Assembly: GCF_900292035.1 (NCBI RefSeq)
Contig: NZ_OMPO01000001.1
Coordinates: 1,061,192 to 1,125,191 of the forward strand
Direction of reading: 5' to 3'
Length of the DNA stretch: 64,000 nt
Origin: Blastococcus sp. Marseille-P5729
GTDB taxonomy: Bacteria; Actinomycetota; Actinomycetes; Mycobacteriales; Antricoccaceae
The position numbers and the translations under genes were made by a program. Positions 1 to 8,543 of the stretch are shown piece by piece; within the stretch, counting starts at the first letter, position 1; each line of letters begins with the position of its first letter. The notes under the pieces were generated by a model. It made no database searches and had not been told where the DNA came from. It saw only the letters and a program-made list of their open reading frames with translations.

Positions 1-8
1 GAGCGCTC

Positions 9-1037
9 CTAGAGCCCACTGTAGGAGTGCAGGCCGGACACGACGGTGTTGACGACGATGAAGTTGAAGGCCATGGTGGCCGCGCCCAGGAGGTTGATGT
101 ACGCCGCTCGGGTGCCCTTCCATCCGGCGGTTGCGCGGGCGTGCAGGTAGACGGCGTACACGACCCACGAGATGAACGACCAGATCTCCTTGGGGTCCCA
201 GCCCCAGTAGCGGCCCCAGGCCGACTCGGCCCAGATCGCGCCGGTGATGATCGCGAAGGTCCAGATCGGGAACGCGAAGGTCATCGTGCGGGCGGCGAGC
301 CGGTCCAGCGCGGTGGACGACGGGAGGTTGCCGGCGACTCGGGAGGGCACGTACCCGCCGGTCTCGCGCTCCTTGGCCTCGTGCCTGGCCTTGACCAGGT
401 ACAGCCCGGTGCAGATCGCGCTGACCAGGAAGATGCCGGTGGCGATGGTCGCCGCACTGACATGGATGCCCAGCCAGTACGAGCGCAGCGCCGGGACGAC
501 GGGGCGGGCCTGGGTGTAGAACTTCAGCCCGATCAGCACCAGGATGAACACGACCGGCGGCAGCACGAACACGCCGAGCCTGCGGCGGGAGGGCTTGCGG
601 ATCGCCAGCACCAGATAGGTGCCGACGGTGAAGATGCAGATCGCGGAGGCGAACTCGAACATGTTGCCCAGGGCGATCCGCTCGGTCGCGATGCCGCGGC
701 TGACGAGCGCGGCGACCTGCAGGACCAGGCCCAGGCCGGCGAGGGCGAACCCGAGCAGTCCGAGCCGCCGGCCCCAGACCGACGGCGCGGCCGGCTCCTC
801 GGTATCCACGCCGGTGGCCTCGTCGTGCTCATCGAGGACCGCGACGGTGCCCGCGCCGTCGTGCGCGCCCGCGCCGACGAGCTCCCGCTCGCGCGCCACC
901 TGACGGGCCCGTGCGCGACGCTCGCTCTTGCCGAAGGCGTAATCACCGCACAGCGCGAACAGGCCAGCCGAGTACGCGACGATCGCCCCCGAGAATAGGT
1001 GGTCGGAGACGGTCGCCAACGACTGGTTCACGCTCAT
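9..1037 (-). CDS. ccsB: Cytochrome c biogenesis protein CcsB (CcsA/ResC family)
   Basis: This 342-residue polytopic membrane protein is the haem-handling half of the System II cytochrome c synthase. It presents haem at the outer face of the membrane for attachment to apocytochrome c together with ResB. The family's tryptophan-rich haem-binding motif, seen as WGWDPKEIWSFISW, starts near residue 278 and is followed by two hydrophobic C-terminal segments. A charged linker at about residues 30-85 after the first membrane segment fits the longer actinobacterial form. The ATG start lies 55 nt after the resB stop, in the same operon as resA and ccdA. Assignment is secure. Confidence 0.95.
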   Translation of the reverse strand: MSVNQSLATVSDHLFSGAIVAYSAGLFALCGDYAFGKSERRARARQVARERELVGAGAHDGAGTVAVLDEHDEATGVDTEEPAAPSVWGRRLGLLGFALAGLGLVLQVAALVSRGIATERIALGNMFEFASAICIFTVGTYLVLAIRKPSRRRLGVFVLPPVVFILVLIGLKFYTQARPVVPALRSYWLGIHVSAATIATGIFLVSAICTGLYLVKARHEAKERETGGYVPSRVAGNLPSSTALDRLAARTMTFAFPIWTFAIITGAIWAESAWGRYWGWDPKEIWSFISWVVYAVYLHARATAGWKGTRAAYINLLGAATMAFNFIVVNTVVSGLHSYSGL

Positions 1038-1092
1038 GGGGGCTCCTGTTCATCCCGAATGCTCGACCAAGGATACGCGTCCGTCTCGCCGG

Positions 1093-2685
1093 TTACTCAT
1101 CGTCGGTGGGGTCTTCGGGCGGGGTGCTGCCGAGGATTCCCGCGCTGAGCGCGGTGAACTCGTCTCGGAAGGCCTGGTGTCCGGAGTGCGCCAGGCCGCC
1201 GACCTCGACCCGTCGTCCGTCGCCGTCGTCGCTGCCGCGCACCCCCAACCGGCGGCGTCGGGTCAGCAGCGTGACCATCAGTGAGGCGAGCAGGACGACC
1301 GCCGAGCCGAGCACCCAGATCTGGCCCGGGTCGTAGCTGACCTGGAAGGCCGCCCATTGCGCGACCCGGTCGAAGCGGATGTTGGTGCCGTCCGGCAGCG
1401 TGACCGACTCCCCCGGGAGCAGGTTCACCTCGTCGACCCGCTTCAGCAGCCCGGAGTCGATGACCTCCTGGTCGAGGGTGTAGACCGACTGCGGCCGGCC
1501 GGTGTCCAACCCGGTGTAGCCCTGGTAGACGAACAACGCCACGGCGGGATTCAGCAGCCGCGGGTCGGTCGAGACGATCACGCCGTCGCCGGAGTCCTGG
1601 GAGGTCGGCGCGAGGAAGCCCTGGAGCGCCAGCGAATTCTCCGGGTCGCCGGTGTCGAGCTTCAAGGCACCCTCGGAGCCGAAGTTCACCTGATCGGTGG
1701 GCAGGAACGGCGCCTGCTCCTCGCGGACCGTGCCGTCGGGCAGCGTGATCGTGAAGACCGGGGCATAGCCGTGGCCGGTGACGTAGACGCGGACGCCGTC
1801 CACCCGCAGCGGGTCGTTGCTCTCGATGACCGCGGGCTGCTGGCCGCTGCCGGTGTCGTAGTCGATCTCGGTGACGAACGCTGCCGGCGTCAGGTCCGGC
1901 TCGTAGACGACCTCGAAGTCCTTGAGCTCGACACACACGTACGCCAGGTCCTCACCGCTCACCAGCGCGCCGCTGCCGAAGCTGTCATAGGACATCTGCG
2001 TGTTGCAGAACTCCTCGCCCTCGATGGCGATGCGCGAGGCCTCGTAGCCGTTGAGCTTGCCGACCGCGAGGGCGACCAGCAGCGCGAGCAGGGACAGGTG
2101 AAAGACCAGGTTGCCGGCCTCCTGCAGGTAGCCCTTCTCGGCGCTGAGCGTCTCGCCCGTCGCATCGCTGCGCCGGACGACCCGCCATCGCCTGCCCCGC
2201 AGCAGCGCCTCCGCGTCCGCGAGCACCTCGTCGGTCGAACGTTCGTCGGCGCCCTCGGCATGCTCGCCCAGCCGCGACAGCCGGCGGGGAGCCTTTGGCG
2301 GCTCGGCCCCGAGCGACTTCAGGTACACCGTCAGCCGCGGCAGCACGCAACCGATCAACGAGACGAACAGCAGCAGGTAGATCGCGGCGTACCACGGCGA
2401 GGAGAAGACGTTGAAGAACCCGAGCCGCTCGAGCCAGGGTGCCAGCCGCGGGTAGTCGGCGTAGTACTCGCGGACCTTCGAGGGGCTGAGGTTGCGCTGC
2501 GGCAGCAGCGAGCCGGGCACCGACGCGAGCGCGAGCAGGAACAGCAGGATCAGCGCGGTACGCATCGAGGTGAGCTGGCGCCACCAGTAGCGGGCCATCT
2601 CCTTCACCGACGCGCCGATGGGACGACGAACCGGTTTGTCCTCCTCCCAGAGGATCTCGTCGTCCTTCACAGCGGGCTCGGTCAT
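1093..2685 (-). CDS. resB: Cytochrome c biogenesis protein ResB
   Basis: ResB (530 residues) is the partner of CcsB in the System II cytochrome c synthase. Three hydrophobic segments in the first 210 residues and one near residue 460 flank a large extracytoplasmic domain, as in the family. The frame stays open far upstream, but I place the start at the ATG of MTEPAVKDDE because it overlaps the ccdA stop as ATGA, matching the coupling seen through this operon. Nothing is missing relative to the usual architecture. Confidence 0.94.
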   Translation of the reverse strand: MTEPAVKDDEILWEEDKPVRRPIGASVKEMARYWWRQLTSMRTALILLFLLALASVPGSLLPQRNLSPSKVREYYADYPRLAPWLERLGFFNVFSSPWYAAIYLLLFVSLIGCVLPRLTVYLKSLGAEPPKAPRRLSRLGEHAEGADERSTDEVLADAEALLRGRRWRVVRRSDATGETLSAEKGYLQEAGNLVFHLSLLALLVALAVGKLNGYEASRIAIEGEEFCNTQMSYDSFGSGALVSGEDLAYVCVELKDFEVVYEPDLTPAAFVTEIDYDTGSGQQPAVIESNDPLRVDGVRVYVTGHGYAPVFTITLPDGTVREEQAPFLPTDQVNFGSEGALKLDTGDPENSLALQGFLAPTSQDSGDGVIVSTDPRLLNPAVALFVYQGYTGLDTGRPQSVYTLDQEVIDSGLLKRVDEVNLLPGESVTLPDGTNIRFDRVAQWAAFQVSYDPGQIWVLGSAVVLLASLMVTLLTRRRRLGVRGSDDGDGRRVEVGGLAHSGHQAFRDEFTALSAGILGSTPPEDPTDDE

Positions 2686-3464
2686 AGCGGTAGGCCTTCC
2701 GCAGGGAACCAGCCCTGGATCGTAGCGACGATGCCGAACCACCAGCCGGTGACCAGCAGGATGCCGAGCAGGATCAGCATGACACCGCCGAGCTTCATCA
2801 GCGCACCGGCGTGCGCGCGGGCGAAGGACGACGCCTTCAGCGCCCATCCGAGGCCCGCCGCGATCAGCACGAACGGCAGGCCGAGACCGAGGCAGTAGAG
2901 CGCCGTGAGAAAGGCGCCACGACCGGCGGTGCCCTCGGCGTACGACAGGCCGAGGATGGCCGTCAACGTGGGGCCGATGCACGGCGTCCACCCGATGCCG
3001 AAGAACGCCCCGAGCAGCGGGGCACCGATCAGCCCGGACGCCGGCAGCCGGTGCAGCCGCCATTCGCGCTGCATCCAGGGGAAGCGGCCGAGGAAGATGA
3101 TGCCCATGGCGATGATCAGCACCCCCATCACGCGGGTGATGATCTCCTCGTGCTGGCGCAGCACGGAGCCGACCTGCCCGAACAGCGCGCCGTACGACAC
3201 GAAGACGGCGGTGAAGCCCAGCACGAACAGCACCGCGCCGAGGATCACCCGGCGCCGGTCGGGGTCCTGGCGTGCGCCCAGCTCGCTGCGAGTCTCGCTG
3301 CCGACCTCACCGCCGACGGAGGCGACGTACGACAGGTAACCGGGAACCAGGGGCAGTACGCACGGCGACAGGAAGCTGAGCAGTCCCGCGGCGAGCGCCA
3401 GCAGGCTCGCCAGGATCAGCGAGCCGGAGGCGACGGTGGAGTCGATCGAGGCGAGGACGCTCAT
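2682..3464 (-). CDS. ccdA: Cytochrome c biogenesis / thiol transporter CcdA
   Basis: CcdA (260 residues) moves reducing equivalents from cytoplasmic thioredoxin across the membrane to ResA-type thioredoxins, keeping the apocytochrome CxxCH cysteines reduced. Both redox cysteines are visible: C35 in LSFLSPCVLPLVPGY and C162 in GWTPCIGPTL. About six membrane segments are predicted. The start is the ATG of MSVLASID, overlapping the resA stop by four bases (ATGA); its own stop overlaps resB the same way. Confidence 0.95.
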   Translation of the reverse strand: MSVLASIDSTVASGSLILASLLALAAGLLSFLSPCVLPLVPGYLSYVASVGGEVGSETRSELGARQDPDRRRVILGAVLFVLGFTAVFVSYGALFGQVGSVLRQHEEIITRVMGVLIIAMGIIFLGRFPWMQREWRLHRLPASGLIGAPLLGAFFGIGWTPCIGPTLTAILGLSYAEGTAGRGAFLTALYCLGLGLPFVLIAAGLGWALKASSFARAHAGALMKLGGVMLILLGILLVTGWWFGIVATIQGWFPAEGLPL

Positions 3465-4042
3465 TCGTCGAGCAGCTTCTCGATGGTGCTGGTCAGGCTT
3501 GCCAGATCGACCACGGACACGTAGGCGGCAGCGACCTTGCCCTGCTTGTCGATCACGATCGTCGAGGGGATCGCGGCGAGGGGGTAGCCGCGGAACTGCA
3601 GCGCGACCTTGGTGCTCGGGTCGTAGATGCTCGGGTAGGTCAGCCCGACCTGCTGGCTGTAGGTCTCGCCCTGCCCCCTGGTGTCGCGCACCAGGACGCC
3701 GAGCAGCTCGACGTCCTGGCTCTGGTAGGTCTGGTAGATCTGTTGCAAGTCCGGTGCCTCGACCCGGCACGGTGCGCACCAGGAGGCCCAGAAGTTCATC
3801 ACCACGATCTTGCCGTCGTGGTCGGACAGCGAGTAGGTCGCTCCGTCGAGCAGCTCACCGCTCACCTCGGGAGCCTGTTGACGCTCGTCGGGCGGGATCA
3901 CCTCGCCGGACGGCGTCCCCTCGACGAACCGGAACTCCGAGCCACCCCCGGCGGCGTCCGGGGCGCCCTTGCTGGCGGTGCACCCACCCAGCAGGACGGC
4001 GAGGGCGGTGAGGAGGACCACCAACCAGGAGCGCCGCCTCAT
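3461..4042 (-). CDS. resA: ResA/TlpA-type thiol-disulfide lipoprotein
   Basis: A membrane-anchored thioredoxin-like protein of 193 residues that reduces apocytochrome c disulfides, using electrons from CcdA. A lipoprotein signal ([11 protein letters not shown], lipobox LGGC, lipidated Cys21) is followed by a TlpA/AhpC-TSA domain with the WCAPC active site in [14 protein letters not shown]. The start is chosen at the ATG giving this signal peptide and overlapping the upstream phosphatase stop as ATGA. Confidence 0.93.
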   Translation of the reverse strand: MRRRSWLVVLLTALAVLLGGCTASKGAPDAAGGGSEFRFVEGTPSGEVIPPDERQQAPEVSGELLDGATYSLSDHDGKIVVMNFWASWCAPCRVEAPDLQQIYQTYQSQDVELLGVLVRDTRGQGETYSQQVGLTYPSIYDPSTKVALQFRGYPLAAIPSTIVIDKQGKVAAAYVSVVDLASLTSTIEKLLDE

Positions 4043-4668
4043 GCGCCGACCCCTTGGCCGATGTCGCCGCACGGCTCGGCGTACGACACGCTGGCGAGCC
4101 GGCAGCCCTCGAAGTGCAAGGAGGTGACGGAGGCGAGCGCGCACTCACGCTGCCGCGGGTCGTGCCACAGCCTCCGGCCTTCGACGGCGCTGCGCAGGGT
4201 CCAGATTGGCAGCTGGTGGCTGACGCAGACCGCCTCGTGGCCGCGAGCCTGCATCCGCGCGGCCTCGACGGCCATGCTCATCCGCAGCGCGATGTCGACG
4301 TACGGCTCGCCCCACGACGGGCGCATCGGGTTGCGCAGCTTGGGCCAGTTCGAGCGGCGGCTCATGATGCCGCCCTTGCCGCCCCACCGCTGCCCCTCGA
4401 AGTCGTTGGCCGCCTCGATCAACCGCTCGTCGTTCGCGATCGCGATCGAGTGGGCTGCGGCGATCGGCGCCGCGGTCTCCTCGGCGCGCTGCAGCGGGCT
4501 CGACACGAGGTGGGCGACATCTCGGCCGGCGAAGTACTCGCCGAGGGCGCTGGCCATCTGCCGGCCAGTATCGGAGAGGCCGAAGCCCGGCATTCGACCG
4601 TAGAGGATGCCGTCGGGATTGCGCACCTCGCCGTGCCGCACGAGATGCACCGTGGTGCGCTCAGCCAT
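4039..4668 (-). CDS. Histidine phosphatase superfamily protein
   Basis: A 209-residue enzyme of the phosphoglycerate-mutase-like (broad-specificity histidine phosphatase) clan. The catalytic histidine is in [13 protein letters not shown] near the N terminus, and the second histidine is in the late CVSHQLPIW segment. It lies between hemL and resA, as Rv0525 does in Mycobacterium tuberculosis as I recall, and overlaps hemL by 8 nt. The substrate is unknown; the location suggests a link to haem or cytochrome maturation but does not prove it. The start is the ATG of [14 protein letters not shown]. Confidence 0.88.
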   Translation of the reverse strand: MAERTTVHLVRHGEVRNPDGILYGRMPGFGLSDTGRQMASALGEYFAGRDVAHLVSSPLQRAEETAAPIAAAHSIAIANDERLIEAANDFEGQRWGGKGGIMSRRSNWPKLRNPMRPSWGEPYVDIALRMSMAVEAARMQARGHEAVCVSHQLPIWTLRSAVEGRRLWHDPRQRECALASVTSLHFEGCRLASVSYAEPCGDIGQGVGA

Positions 4669-5989
4669 GGTCGTACCCGACCGCCGCGGCGGCGCTCGCG
4701 GCGTACGGCAGAGCGGCGTCGATCCGCTCGAGCGCCTTCTCGTCGTGGGCGCTGGAGACGAACCAGCACTCGTAGCCCGACGGTGGCAGGTACACACCGC
4801 GGGTCAGCATCTCGTTGAAGAAGGCCGAGAACCGCTCAGCGCTCTGGGTCCTGGCCTGCTCGTAATCAGTCACGTTGACCGGCTCCTGGCCCTCGCCGAA
4901 CAGAAAGACCGAGAACATGGTGCCGGCGGTCTGGATCTTGTGCGGGACGCCGGCGGCGTACAGCGCGGAGGCGGTCATACCCTGCAGCTCGCTGCTGGTG
5001 GACGCGATCTGCTGGTAGGCCTCGGGGGTCGACAGCTGCAGATTGGCCAAGCCGGCGGCGGTCGCCAGCGGATTGCCGCTGAGGGTGCCGGCCTGGTAGA
5101 CCGGCCCGGCCGGGGCGAGCAGTGCCATCACGTCGGCGCGGCCGCCGAAGGCCGCGGCCGGCAGCCCGCCGCCCATGACCTTGCCGAAGGTGTAGAGGTC
5201 GGCGTCCACCTGGTCCAGTTCGTGCCAGCCGCCGATCGAAGCGCGAAAGCCGGTCATCACCTCGTCGCTGATCATCAGCGCGCCGTGCGCGGCGGTCACC
5301 GCGCGGATCTTCTGGTTGAACCCGCTCACCGGTGGGACGACACCCATGTTGCCGGGGGCGGCCTCGGTGATGACGCAGGCGATCTCATCGCCCCGCTGCG
5401 CGAACAGCTCCTCGAGGGCGGCCGCGTCGTTGTAGGGCAGGACGACGGTCTCCGCGGTCTGGGTCTGGGTGACGCCGCGGGTCTCGGGGATCGCGAGGGT
5501 GGCCACGCCCGAGCCGGCCTCGGCCAGCAGCGAGTCGACGTGGCCGTGGTAGCAGCCGGCGAACTTGACCACGAGCGACCGGTTGGTGAACCCACGGGCG
5601 AGCCGGATCGCCGACATGGTCGCCTCGGTGCCGGAGTTGACCAGGCGGATCTGCTGCGCCGGCGTACGGCGGATGATCTCCTCTGCCAGCAGCACCTCGT
5701 TCTCGGTCGGGGTGCCGAAGCTCGTGCCCTTCTGGGCGGCCTTCGTGACGGCGTCGACGATGGCGGGGTGCGCGTGGCCGTGCAGCAGCGGGCCCCAGGA
5801 GCAGATCAGGTCGACGTACTCGCGGCCGTCGACGTCGGTCAGGTAGGCACCGTGGCCCGATGCCATGAACCGCGGCGTGCCGCCGACGGAGCGGAAGGCG
5901 CGCACCGGTGAGTTGACGCCTCCGGGGATCACCTCGCTCGCGCGGTCGAAGAGCTCAGCGGACGCGGGGGCATCAGACGGGTACAGCAC
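4661..5989 (-). CDS. hemL: Glutamate-1-semialdehyde 2,1-aminomutase
   Basis: HemL (442 residues) converts glutamate-1-semialdehyde to 5-aminolevulinate, the second step of the C5 route that begins with HemA. It is a class III PLP aminotransferase; the PLP lysine is in [18 protein letters not shown], and [10 protein letters not shown] near the N terminus is typical of the family. The start is GTG. It heads the run hemL-phosphatase-resA-ccdA-resB-ccsB, which links haem synthesis with cytochrome c assembly. Confidence 0.97.
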   Translation of the reverse strand: MLYPSDAPASAELFDRASEVIPGGVNSPVRAFRSVGGTPRFMASGHGAYLTDVDGREYVDLICSWGPLLHGHAHPAIVDAVTKAAQKGTSFGTPTENEVLLAEEIIRRTPAQQIRLVNSGTEATMSAIRLARGFTNRSLVVKFAGCYHGHVDSLLAEAGSGVATLAIPETRGVTQTQTAETVVLPYNDAAALEELFAQRGDEIACVITEAAPGNMGVVPPVSGFNQKIRAVTAAHGALMISDEVMTGFRASIGGWHELDQVDADLYTFGKVMGGGLPAAAFGGRADVMALLAPAGPVYQAGTLSGNPLATAAGLANLQLSTPEAYQQIASTSSELQGMTASALYAAGVPHKIQTAGTMFSVFLFGEGQEPVNVTDYEQARTQSAERFSAFFNEMLTRGVYLPPSGYECWFVSSAHDEKALERIDAALPYAASAAAAVGYDHG

Positions 5990-6037
5990 GTCGCCATTGT
6001 CCCATCCCGGACGGCGGACCGCTGTGAGAGTTGCGCC

Positions 6038-6715
6038 CTACCGTTCGAGCTCGCCCGCGACGCGGCGTTCGATCGCGGCTGCGGTGCGGCGCGGGAGCAC
6101 GATGAGCCCGGAGATCTCATCCCGGGCACGTGCCACCGCCTGCTGCCGCTCGGCGACGGTGGCGGCGGGATCGGCAGCCACACCGAAGAGCTTCTGCGCC
6201 CGGCTGATCCGGCCCTGCGCACGGTCGTCGAAGTCCGCCCAGCCGCGCCGCAGGGCCTCGCTCTCGGCGGCCGCGAAGGCAGTGGAGAGGTGGTGCACCG
6301 CGTCGCGGTACTCGCTGACCTCGTCGCGGGTGACGAGGTCGCCGGCGTGGGCGGGGCGCAGACCGTCGGCGGCGAGCATGGCCCGATGCAGCTCTGCCAC
6401 GAGCGGCTCCCGCACGTCGGCCATCACCGGGTACTCCAGCAGCCGCACCGGATCCAGCTCGTACGCCGCCCAGCTGTCGGTCACCTGCTGGTGCTGCGCG
6501 AGCAGCTGCCTGACCTCACGCTCGCGAGCCTCGGAGCGGTCGGCGGCCCCGGTCTTGGCCTGCACCTCAGCGAGCCGCACCTCCTGCTTGAGCCGGTAGC
6601 GCTCCTGCGCACGCTCCGCGCGACGCTCGTTGGCGTCGCCCAACGCCTTCAGCCCAGCGCTGATCGACCCGCCGAAGACGGGGATGATCCAGAACAGGTG
6701 CCACATCCATTGCAC
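6038..6715 (-). CDS. Hypothetical protein with N-terminal membrane segment and coiled coil
   Basis: I do not recognise this 225-residue protein. It has a short hydrophobic N terminus (WHLFWIIPVFGGSISAGL), then a charged helical stretch rich in Arg, Glu and Gln at about residues 28-75 that looks like a coiled coil, then a helical domain without obvious catalytic residues. The GTG start gives the membrane anchor. It stands alone between hemL and the next membrane gene, on the haem-gene strand, with no clear operon overlap. Confidence 0.7.
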   Translation of the reverse strand: MQWMWHLFWIIPVFGGSISAGLKALGDANERRAERAQERYRLKQEVRLAEVQAKTGAADRSEAREREVRQLLAQHQQVTDSWAAYELDPVRLLEYPVMADVREPLVAELHRAMLAADGLRPAHAGDLVTRDEVSEYRDAVHHLSTAFAAAESEALRRGWADFDDRAQGRISRAQKLFGVAADPAATVAERQQAVARARDEISGLIVLPRRTAAAIERRVAGELER

Positions 6716-6785
6716 GTCTTCAGTATCGTCCGGCGGCGTCCACCCCGCCCAGGACGGATGTCACCGGCGTGCGGGCGCGGCGGCG

Positions 6786-7421
6786 TTAGATGTCGTACGG
6801 CGCGTAGAAGTCCGGCTTGCCGGACTGCTGCTGCGGCTGCCGGCCCACCGGCGGCAGCGTGTCGGCGGTGACCTGAGGCGGGGGCGGCGGGGCGAGCTGG
6901 GCCTGCGGCGGAGCGAACGCCTGCGGCGGTGGAAAGAGGTTCGGATGACGGCGCGACAGCGATTCCAGCGCCTCGACCCGCGCCTCGGCGTCGCCGCGAC
7001 GGATACCCTTGCCACCGAACCAGAGCCCGGCCACCAGCGTGGCGATCGACAGCGGCACCAGGAACCAGCTCAGCACCTTCACACTGGTGGGTACCGACTC
7101 GTGCAGCAGTGCGTAGATCGACCCGTCGCCCGGTGCGGAGACGTTGATCTGCTGCCCGCTGTGGTACCGGCCGATGATCATTCCGGTGTGTTCCGAGCCG
7201 TCTATCTCGTAGTCGACCTTCCAGACGCCGTACTCGTCGTCGCTGATGGAGTCGTCCGCCGTCACGGCATCGCGGCTCAGTCCCCATTGCACGGTTCCGA
7301 CGACGTCCACCCGGCCACTGAGCTGGTCACCGAAGCTCGCCGGTCCGAAGCTGAAGAACAGCCCGGCAAGCCCGACCACGGCGAGCAGGACGCCGTAGAT
7401 GGTCATTCGCCTCGGGCTCAC
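6786..7421 (-). CDS. DUF3592-like membrane protein
   Basis: A 211-residue protein with a transmembrane segment at about residues 7-27, an extracytoplasmic beta-rich domain (VWKVDYEIDGSEHTG and surroundings), a second membrane segment at about 118-138, and a proline/glutamine-rich cytoplasmic tail (FPPPQAFAPPQAQ). This resembles DUF3592 proteins, whose function is unknown. Family assignment rests on architecture only. An SD-like GAGGCG precedes the ATG. Confidence 0.65.
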   Translation of the reverse strand: MSPRRMTIYGVLLAVVGLAGLFFSFGPASFGDQLSGRVDVVGTVQWGLSRDAVTADDSISDDEYGVWKVDYEIDGSEHTGMIIGRYHSGQQINVSAPGDGSIYALLHESVPTSVKVLSWFLVPLSIATLVAGLWFGGKGIRRGDAEARVEALESLSRRHPNLFPPPQAFAPPQAQLAPPPPPQVTADTLPPVGRQPQQQSGKPDFYAPYDI

Positions 7422-7529
7422 CGTCGTACTCCGTTCTCGTGGGGCGCGTTTGAGCCTAACCCCGATGGAGTGACCGATTGATCCGCTCCACGGGTCCGGT
7501 CGGCGCAGAACGATCGGCGACGAACGCGG

Positions 7530-8513
7530 TCACGAATCTTGGAGGCGCTGCGCGACCTCGACCGCGAAGTAGGTGAGGATGATCGAGGCCCCGGCGCGGG
7601 CGATCGCCATGAGCTGCTCGTCGACGAGCCGCTCCCGGTCGAGCCAGCCGTTCGCGGCAGCCGCCTCGATCATCGAGTACTCGCCCGAGACCTGGTAGGC
7701 CGCCACCGGCAGGTGCGTCGCCTCGCGGACGTCGCGAATGACATCGAGATATGTCGACGCCGGCTTCACCATGACGATGTCGGCACCCTCGGCGACGTCC
7801 AGCTCGAGCTCGCGCAGCGCCTCGCGCGCGTTGGCGGGGTCCTGCTGGTAGGTGCGGCGGTCGCCCTTGAGCTTTGAGTCGACGGCCTCTCGGAAGGGGC
7901 CGTAGAGGGCCGAGGCGTACTTCGCGGTGTAGGCGATCAGCGAGACGTCCTGGTGGCCGGCGGCGTCCAGCGCCTCGCGCATGACGCCGATCTGACCGTC
8001 CATCATCCCGCTGGGCCCGACCATGTGCGCCCCCGCCGCGGCCTGCGCGACCGCCATGTCGGCGTACACCTTCAGCGTCTCGTCGTTGTCGACGCCGCCG
8101 CGCTCGTCCAGGACGCCGCAGTGGCCGTGGTCGGTGAACTCGTCAAGGCAGCCGTCGCTCATCACGACGGTCTGCTCCCCCACCTCCGCCACGACGTCCG
8201 CGATGGCGACGTTGAGGACGCCGTCCTCGCGCACCGCTGCCGATCCGGTCGCATCCCGCTCGGCGGGGACACCGAACAGCATGATGCCGCCGACTCCCGC
8301 TTCGACCGCCTCGACCGCCGCCCGTTTGAGCGAGTCGCGGGTGTGCTGCAGCACGCCTGGCATCGAGGTGATCGGCTGCGGCTGGTCGATTCCCTCCCGC
8401 ACGAACATCGGGAGCACCAGCCCGGCCGGATCCAGCCGGGTCTCGGTGACCAGGCGGCGTACGGCGCGGCTGGAGCGCAGCCTGCGCGGGCGGGAGGACG
8501 GGAACTGACTCAT
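7530..8513 (-). CDS. hemB: Delta-aminolevulinic acid dehydratase (porphobilinogen synthase)
   Basis: HemB (327 residues) condenses two 5-aminolevulinate molecules to porphobilinogen. The Schiff-base lysine is in [16 protein letters not shown] and the second active-site lysine in [14 protein letters not shown]. The metal-site stretch reads [15 protein letters not shown]: the first and third Cys ligands of zinc enzymes are present but the middle one is Asp. It follows hemD after a 30-nt gap and ends the rex-hemACDB operon. Confidence 0.97.
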   Translation of the reverse strand: MSQFPSSRPRRLRSSRAVRRLVTETRLDPAGLVLPMFVREGIDQPQPITSMPGVLQHTRDSLKRAAVEAVEAGVGGIMLFGVPAERDATGSAAVREDGVLNVAIADVVAEVGEQTVVMSDGCLDEFTDHGHCGVLDERGGVDNDETLKVYADMAVAQAAAGAHMVGPSGMMDGQIGVMREALDAAGHQDVSLIAYTAKYASALYGPFREAVDSKLKGDRRTYQQDPANAREALRELELDVAEGADIVMVKPASTYLDVIRDVREATHLPVAAYQVSGEYSMIEAAAANGWLDRERLVDEQLMAIARAGASIILTYFAVEVAQRLQDS

Positions 8514-8543
8514 CGAAACTCCTCGATCGGCTGGCCCGGACGG

